64,000 nucleotides of DNA from assembly GCF_037969875.1 (NCBI RefSeq), contig NZ_CP150218.1, positions 5,084,001 through 5,148,000 on the forward strand, in the 5' to 3' direction. This document shows, piece by piece, positions 59,743 to 64,000 of the stretch. The DNA comes from Paenibacillus sp. FSL R7-0337 (GTDB lineage: Bacteria; Bacillota; Bacilli; Paenibacillales; Paenibacillaceae). The notes below the pieces were generated by a model. It had not been told where the DNA came from, ran no database searches, and was given only the letters and a program-made list of their open reading frames with translations. Positions within the stretch are counted from its first letter, which is position 1, and each line of letters begins with the position of its first letter. The translations under genes were made by a program, and so were the position numbers.

Positions 59743-59994
59743 ATGCAAAAACAGATCATAGCGATGATAAGCGAAGTCAAGGACGACGCCCAGCTGGCAA
59801 TCAGCTTGAACGGGCATTCCAGCATCATGGAAGACGGGGGATTGGACTCTTTACAGCTAATTACTTTCTTATTGAAGGTGGAAGAGCGTTTCGATATTGA
59901 AATCGATTTCGAACAATTCGACTTTGAATGCATGGAATCGGTTACAGCCTTCTGCAATTATATCTCGGAGCTGCAGAAGACGACATCTGTATGA
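59743..59994 (+). CDS. Stand-alone acyl carrier protein (ACP2)
   Basis: An 83-residue carrier protein. The 4'-phosphopantetheine serine is in MEDGGLDSLQLITFLLKVEERFDIEIDFEQFDFE. CGGGAGG lies seven bases before ATG 59743. The stop overlaps the start of the ATP-grasp gene (ATGA), pairing this ACP with that ligase, just as ACP1 is paired with the AMP ligase. It is distinct in sequence from ACP1, so the two are not a recent duplication. Confidence 0.9.
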   Translation: MQKQIIAMISEVKDDAQLAISLNGHSSIMEDGGLDSLQLITFLLKVEERFDIEIDFEQFDFECMESVTAFCNYISELQKTTSV

Positions 59995-61349
59995 ACGATA
60001 GACGCAAATCCGAGCTCATTATCGGGATGTTTGACGCGGAACGCTTCTGGCGTGACCCTAATTTAGCCAAACTGCCGTCGGTTCACGATCCTGAAATGGA
60101 GAATGTCGTGATGGCCATGGATGAGCTGCTTTTCCCATTTTGCGAGGGCCAGGATAGGCTTATTACCCGTTATCGAATGAACGTTTGCCATAAAGCGTAT
60201 TTGCATGAGATCGGATTTAAATTTTTTTCCAATTCAACCGATCTTGAGAGTCCTGATGGAGGTAGTGCAGGCAGAACCGCCAATATATTCGACCTGCTCA
60301 CCTCAGCTGATCGAGTGGAGGACATGGATCCATATTGGCTGAAGGGAGCCCGGTTGTCGCCCTTTGCCGTCATTCCGGGGGCGGATCGTACTGCAGCGCG
60401 TTACGGGCTGGAACAGGATTGTCCAGCTGTCGAGACGGTTCAGAAGGTCAACTCGAAGCTGTATTCAACCGAATTGAACCGTCGCCTAGATCTTCAATGT
60501 GACAGCCAGACGGTCTATTCCCACGAAGAGCTGCTGTCAAGCGGCTTGGCTTTGCTGAAACAAGGACCCTTCCTGATCAAAGATGAGTTTGGGGTATCCG
60601 GGAAGGGGAATTTGCTCATCGAGTCGGAAGCGATTCTGCAGCGAGTCACATCCTATCTCGCCGGTCAGTGCAGAAAGGGAAGAACGGTTCGGTTTATTAT
60701 TGAGCCGTTCCTTCTCAAGGAGCTGGATTTCTCCTGCCAATTCCACATCGATCCGGACGGTACGTACCGACATATCTCCGTGCAGCAATTAGTCAATCAT
60801 AATTTCGCTTACCAAGGCTCCTATACTGCCGACGACAGGCTGCTTCATATGCTGGACGAAGCGGAGTACTTTGATGTAATGAAGCTGACGGCTCGCGAGC
60901 TTTACCGGTCTGGTTATCACGGCGACGTATGCGTTGATTCGATGCTGTTGAGAGAAGGGCGCATCGTTCCGATCGTTGAGGTGAATGCAAGAAGATCGAT
61001 GAGTCTGATCAAACATTATGTTGACCGATATCTCGAGAAGCACGGTACGGCCGGGAGCATGACGCATGCGACCTTACAGTTTGCATGTGATGTATCCTTC
61101 GATCAATTGCTGGAATCACTGGACCGCGAGGGTGTTCTATATAAGCCTGATCGGGGGTTCGGCATGCTACCGTTAAGCGCGAATACGCTCTTTATTAACA
61201 AAGTCGTCAGCGAGTGCAAGGGGATCCGGAATAAGCAGGTGAAGGGCAGATTGTATTATTCGTTGATTGAGGGGAAAGGGGATAACGAACGATTGTCCGC
61301 GAAGGTTAATGAGGTGCTGTCGTCGTTATCCTTCAAGATCGCCCGCTGA
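59991..61349 (+). CDS. ATP-grasp ligase (BtrJ/PGM1-like)
   Basis: A 452-residue ATP-grasp protein. Visible elements: FLIKDEFGVSGKGNLLI (nucleotide-binding lysine and glycine loop), VRFIIEPFLLKELDFSCQFHIDPDGTYRHISVQQLV and GDVCVDSMLLREGRIVPIVEVNARRSMSLIKHY (metal-binding Glu-x-Asn). This layout recalls the pheganomycin-type peptide ligase and BtrJ, which loads an amino acid onto an ACP. The four-base overlap with ACP2 supports ACP aminoacylation or extension. Which amino acid is unknown. Confidence 0.85.
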   Translation: MNDRRKSELIIGMFDAERFWRDPNLAKLPSVHDPEMENVVMAMDELLFPFCEGQDRLITRYRMNVCHKAYLHEIGFKFFSNSTDLESPDGGSAGRTANIFDLLTSADRVEDMDPYWLKGARLSPFAVIPGADRTAARYGLEQDCPAVETVQKVNSKLYSTELNRRLDLQCDSQTVYSHEELLSSGLALLKQGPFLIKDEFGVSGKGNLLIESEAILQRVTSYLAGQCRKGRTVRFIIEPFLLKELDFSCQFHIDPDGTYRHISVQQLVNHNFAYQGSYTADDRLLHMLDEAEYFDVMKLTARELYRSGYHGDVCVDSMLLREGRIVPIVEVNARRSMSLIKHYVDRYLEKHGTAGSMTHATLQFACDVSFDQLLESLDREGVLYKPDRGFGMLPLSANTLFINKVVSECKGIRNKQVKGRLYYSLIEGKGDNERLSAKVNEVLSSLSFKIAR

Positions 61350-61393
61350 TGCAGTCCGAAGAGCTTGAAACCATGAATGGAGGAAGAGAGTTT

Positions 61394-62509
61394 ATGGGTA
61401 AGCGAAAAGTAACGTTTCTATGCTCCGGTTTCGGTCTGGGGTTCTATATTCCCGGCCTGTTAGCTGCAAGAGATTTCGAGAAAAGGGATATCGCGACGGA
61501 AGTGCTCGTGTTCGAAAGCTATTTGGAGAAAGACAAGAGAGATCATATTGCCGACAGCAGGAAGGCTTACCACAATGATTTCGCACTTGCCAATTTTTCG
61601 GCCCGAATGCCGATGGATATCCAGGGCAGCATAGATTACGCCCAGGTTGAGCTATTGCTGGAGGCGTGGAAAGCGGAAGAACGCTACGAATTCATATCGC
61701 TATCCGGACACTGGGTCTATATTCTGGATTTGTATAGGGAGAAGATGCTACCGAATCGAATTCATGTAGACCTGCTCTACGTCGATTCAGATCTGGCCCC
61801 GTCTTGGAAGAGCTTGAAGAAGTATCATCCTCGCTATGAAGAGCATTATTACAATGCTTCTCTCTATGAACCCGGCAAGATGGAGATTCGATGCGAAATC
61901 CCGGTTCCTCTGGGTATGCCACTGCCCTTCGAATCAAGGAAGCGGCGGCTTGTTGTTCATGGCGGCGGCTGGGGGATGGGCACTTATCAAAGTAAAGTTC
62001 CAGAGCTTGTCGGCCATAACTACGGGCTTGATATCGTAGCTTATGATTGGAAGGAAGCGAAGCCCAATCATAAGCTACGATATTGGATGAACGATCCGGA
62101 GTGGTGTGCATGGGTGAAAAGCGCAAACGGCCTGCACGAGTTTCCGCCATACATCGAAATAACGGGAGAAGATACGAATTCATACGCGGCTAAGGTTGAT
62201 CATCATTGGTTATTCGACGTCGCTTCGGAGGCGATGGCTATCGTGGCCAAGCCGGGAGCGGGCACATTGATTGACTCGCTTGCATCCGAAACCCCTCTTA
62301 TTCTGCTGGAGCCGTTCGGAAGTCACGAGCTTAGCAATTTGGAATTATGGGAGTCGCTTGGGTTTGGAATACGCTACGAGAAGTGGCGGGAGATGGACTT
62401 TTCCGTAGATGTCCTTAAGGAGATGCATCAAGCGATCAAGAACAGACCCGGAGAACGGACGAATTATGTAGATCATTATTGTGCGAGAGTCGCGTTAACG
62501 AAGGGGTAA
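61394..62509 (+). CDS. GT-B glycosyltransferase-like protein (UDP-glycosyltransferase/MurG fold)
   Basis: A 371-residue protein. The N-terminus KVTFLCSGFGLGFYIPGLLAARDF resembles the first Rossmann strand of GT-B enzymes. VVHGGGWGMGTYQSKV marks the inter-domain region. AIVAKPGAGTLIDSLASETPLILLEPFGSHELSNLELWESLGFG is the donor-nucleotide loop typical of GT1/GT28 enzymes. GGAGGAAGAGAG lies just before ATG 61394; a longer frame from 61349 is less likely. It would transfer a sugar made with the help of the SDR enzyme. No close family is recognised. Confidence 0.72.
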   Translation: MGKRKVTFLCSGFGLGFYIPGLLAARDFEKRDIATEVLVFESYLEKDKRDHIADSRKAYHNDFALANFSARMPMDIQGSIDYAQVELLLEAWKAEERYEFISLSGHWVYILDLYREKMLPNRIHVDLLYVDSDLAPSWKSLKKYHPRYEEHYYNASLYEPGKMEIRCEIPVPLGMPLPFESRKRRLVVHGGGWGMGTYQSKVPELVGHNYGLDIVAYDWKEAKPNHKLRYWMNDPEWCAWVKSANGLHEFPPYIEITGEDTNSYAAKVDHHWLFDVASEAMAIVAKPGAGTLIDSLASETPLILLEPFGSHELSNLELWESLGFGIRYEKWREMDFSVDVLKEMHQAIKNRPGERTNYVDHYCARVALTKG

Positions 62510-62536
62510 GAATTCAATGGCAGAAGGGGTTATGCG

Positions 62537-63625
62537 ATGAGCGTAAACAAATTGAGTGTCGCCCAGGATACGACAAGCTATCCGAGATGGATCGTCTTGC
62601 AACTGCTCGAGGAGTGCAATTTGCGATGCAAGATGTGCTATGAGTGGGGACTCGAAGGACCCTACAAAAGCAAAAAAACGTTAGCGCAGCTGGACCCGGA
62701 TCTGATCAAAAAGATCATCGTAGAGTGCAGTCCCGGCAAGCCGTATTACGATTTCTTCGGCGGCGAGCCGCTGATGTACCCTTGGCTGAGCGACATTCTC
62801 GCCATGATCAATCATTATGGAAGCAGAGCGGACTTCCCCACGAACGGCACATTGCTTGAGAAGCATGCCGAGATGCTTGTCGAGACTGCGCCCAATAAGA
62901 TCTGGGTGTCGCTCGACGGCCCTGAGGAAATCAACGACAGGCAGAGGGGCAAAGGCGTATTCAAGAAAGTGATCAAGGGGATTGAGAAGCTCTATGAGCT
63001 CCGTCAAAGCAAAGGCAAGCAATTTCCGAAGATGGGCGTATCCTTTATCATTACGCCCTTGAACTATATGTACATCGAGGAATTTTTCTTTAAGCATATC
63101 GACTTGTCGATGCTGGACCATATCAGTATGGAAGTGCAGCTCTATGCCACGGAAGAACAATATTCCCAATATGTGGATGTTCTTAGAGAGGAATTCGGTG
63201 TGCATGAAGCTCCGTATGCCAAGGGGATGGTCTGGCGGGATATCAGTTCGTTCAGCCAGATCAATATTCCCGAATTGACGAGACAGCTCAATAATGTTAA
63301 AGCGTATTGCATAAAAAATAGTATCCATGTGATCACCTATCCGAAGACGATAGATGAACTGAATTTGCGTAACTATTTCTCGGGGCAATTCGATCAGATG
63401 GCTGATAAACGAAGACAGTGCTCCCTTCCATGGGTTTATGCGGAGATTACGGCAAGGGGCGATGTTTCACCCTGCCATGCCTTCTATGATTTGACCTTCG
63501 GCAACGTGAACGAAGAGAATTTGGTGGATATCTGGCGCAGTGACAAGTACAAAGAATATCGCGCGTATATGAAAAAAAATATGCTTCCGATTTGTACGGC
63601 TTGTTCAAGGTATTATATCTACTGA
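62537..63625 (+). CDS. Radical SAM protein with SPASM/Twitch-like C-terminus (rSAM1)
   Basis: A 362-residue radical SAM enzyme. The iron-sulfur motif is LEECNLRCKMCYEWG (CxxxCxxC). The SAM-binding FFGGEPLMYPWLSDIL and VWVSLDGP-like IWVSLDGPEEIND stretches follow. The C-terminus holds further cysteines for one or two auxiliary clusters (QCSLPWVYAEITARGDVSPCH and PICTACSRYYIY). SPASM enzymes modify peptides or, like BtrN, oxidise aminocyclitols. GAAGGGG precedes ATG 62537. It is 27 bases after the glycosyltransferase gene and 36 before the next radical SAM gene. Confidence 0.92.
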   Translation: MSVNKLSVAQDTTSYPRWIVLQLLEECNLRCKMCYEWGLEGPYKSKKTLAQLDPDLIKKIIVECSPGKPYYDFFGGEPLMYPWLSDILAMINHYGSRADFPTNGTLLEKHAEMLVETAPNKIWVSLDGPEEINDRQRGKGVFKKVIKGIEKLYELRQSKGKQFPKMGVSFIITPLNYMYIEEFFFKHIDLSMLDHISMEVQLYATEEQYSQYVDVLREEFGVHEAPYAKGMVWRDISSFSQINIPELTRQLNNVKAYCIKNSIHVITYPKTIDELNLRNYFSGQFDQMADKRRQCSLPWVYAEITARGDVSPCHAFYDLTFGNVNEENLVDIWRSDKYKEYRAYMKKNMLPICTACSRYYIY

Positions 63626-63661
63626 TTCATGACCTATTACGTTTAAGAAGGGTGTGTTGAT

Positions 63662-64000
63662 ATGAATCCGAAATCTGAGATTAAACATTCCGCAAAGGAT
63701 TTGCATATTTTAAAACGTACCATCAGGAATACGATGGAAACCAAGCGGAATATAGAGAAAATAGCAGGTTACGCGACACCGTTGCCAGAGTCGGTCGGGA
63801 TTAAACTGACGAACCAATGCAACTTGCGCTGCAAGCATTGCTATCAATGGAACGACACCGGCTACCATCACTTCATGACACCGGAGCAGCAGCGGGAACA
63901 GCTCGACTACGGGCTGCTGGAGAAGCTGATCCTTGAGACGGAACCCGCCAAGTCGAGACTCTATATCTGGGGCGGCGAGCCGCTTGTATACAGCCATTTC
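63662..64000 (+). CDS. Second radical SAM protein (rSAM2), cut by the window edge
   Basis: The first 113 codons are seen; the gene continues past 64000. The N-terminal helical leader (KDLHILKRTIRNTMETKRNIEKIAGYATPLPESVG) is followed by IKLTNQCNLRCKHCYQWNDTGYHHFM with CxxxCxxC, then SRLYIWGGEPLVYSHF, the GGE SAM-binding motif. It is related to rSAM1 in layout but clearly different in sequence. AAGAAGGGTG precedes the ATG. Whether it has a SPASM domain cannot be seen. Confidence 0.9.
   Translation, partial: MNPKSEIKHSAKDLHILKRTIRNTMETKRNIEKIAGYATPLPESVGIKLTNQCNLRCKHCYQWNDTGYHHFMTPEQQREQLDYGLLEKLILETEPAKSRLYIWGGEPLVYSHF

Overview
The window looks like a Paenibacillus (low-to-mid GC Bacillota) chromosome segment. 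The evidence is the Bacillus-type one-operon purine pathway purEKBCSQLFMNHD with a guanine riboswitch and PurR boxes, the glnQHMP-glnKL glutamine block, yerC, dgkB next to rlmD, strong AGGAGG ribosome sites and frequent TTG/GTG starts. Assignment is from gene content only; no database search was possible.

Layout: 1-450 is the 3' end of an rRNA operon (23S end, 5S, terminator). 450-9200 holds mixed housekeeping genes: acyl-ACP thioesterase, an ECF sigma/anti-sigma-like pair, an AraC regulator, a TrmO-like protein, topoisomerase III, an MFS carrier and a universal stress protein. 9220-24690 is the purine operon. It has a double control region (PurBox pair, then a guanine riboswitch with a readable terminator/antiterminator). 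Four of its junctions (purB-purC, purC-purS, purF-purM, purN-purH) are opened up by non-coding palindromic or repeated elements. 24870-38750 carries a SEC-C/HTH/TPR protein, a PadR-type regulator with its oxidoreductase, a chemoreceptor, ilvA, several secreted or membrane proteins and a DUF47-Pit phosphate transporter. 38970-44720 is a complete glutamine uptake and sensing block with GlnR/TnrA-type sites. 44810-50452 holds corA, yerC, a sirohydrochlorin chelatase-like gene, dgkB and rlmD.

From 50449 to the right edge the sequence becomes AT-richer and accessory. First comes a scrap zone (50449-55860): recombinase-like C-terminal remnants, a frameshifted GNAT gene, an intact class-C beta-lactamase-like gene, the decayed C-terminus of a second one, a phosphotransferase and an internally deleted IS256-type transposase remnant. 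Then comes an apparent biosynthetic gene cluster (55888 to beyond 64000): two stand-alone acyl carrier proteins, an acyl-AMP ligase, a papain/BtrH-like fold protein, a UDP-glucuronate-decarboxylase-like sugar enzyme, an ATP-grasp ligase, a GT-B glycosyltransferase-like protein and two tandem radical SAM proteins. The logic resembles the ACP/ATP-grasp/acyltransferase chemistry of butirosin-type side chains, but the combination is not one I recognise. It is the best candidate here for an undescribed system. The cluster runs off the right edge, so its extent is unknown.

Two dispersed repeat families are visible: a roughly 140-bp stem-loop present twice inside the purine operon with compensatory base changes, and a roughly 85-bp hairpin element (GAAACGG...CCGTTTC) present three times in intergenic regions.
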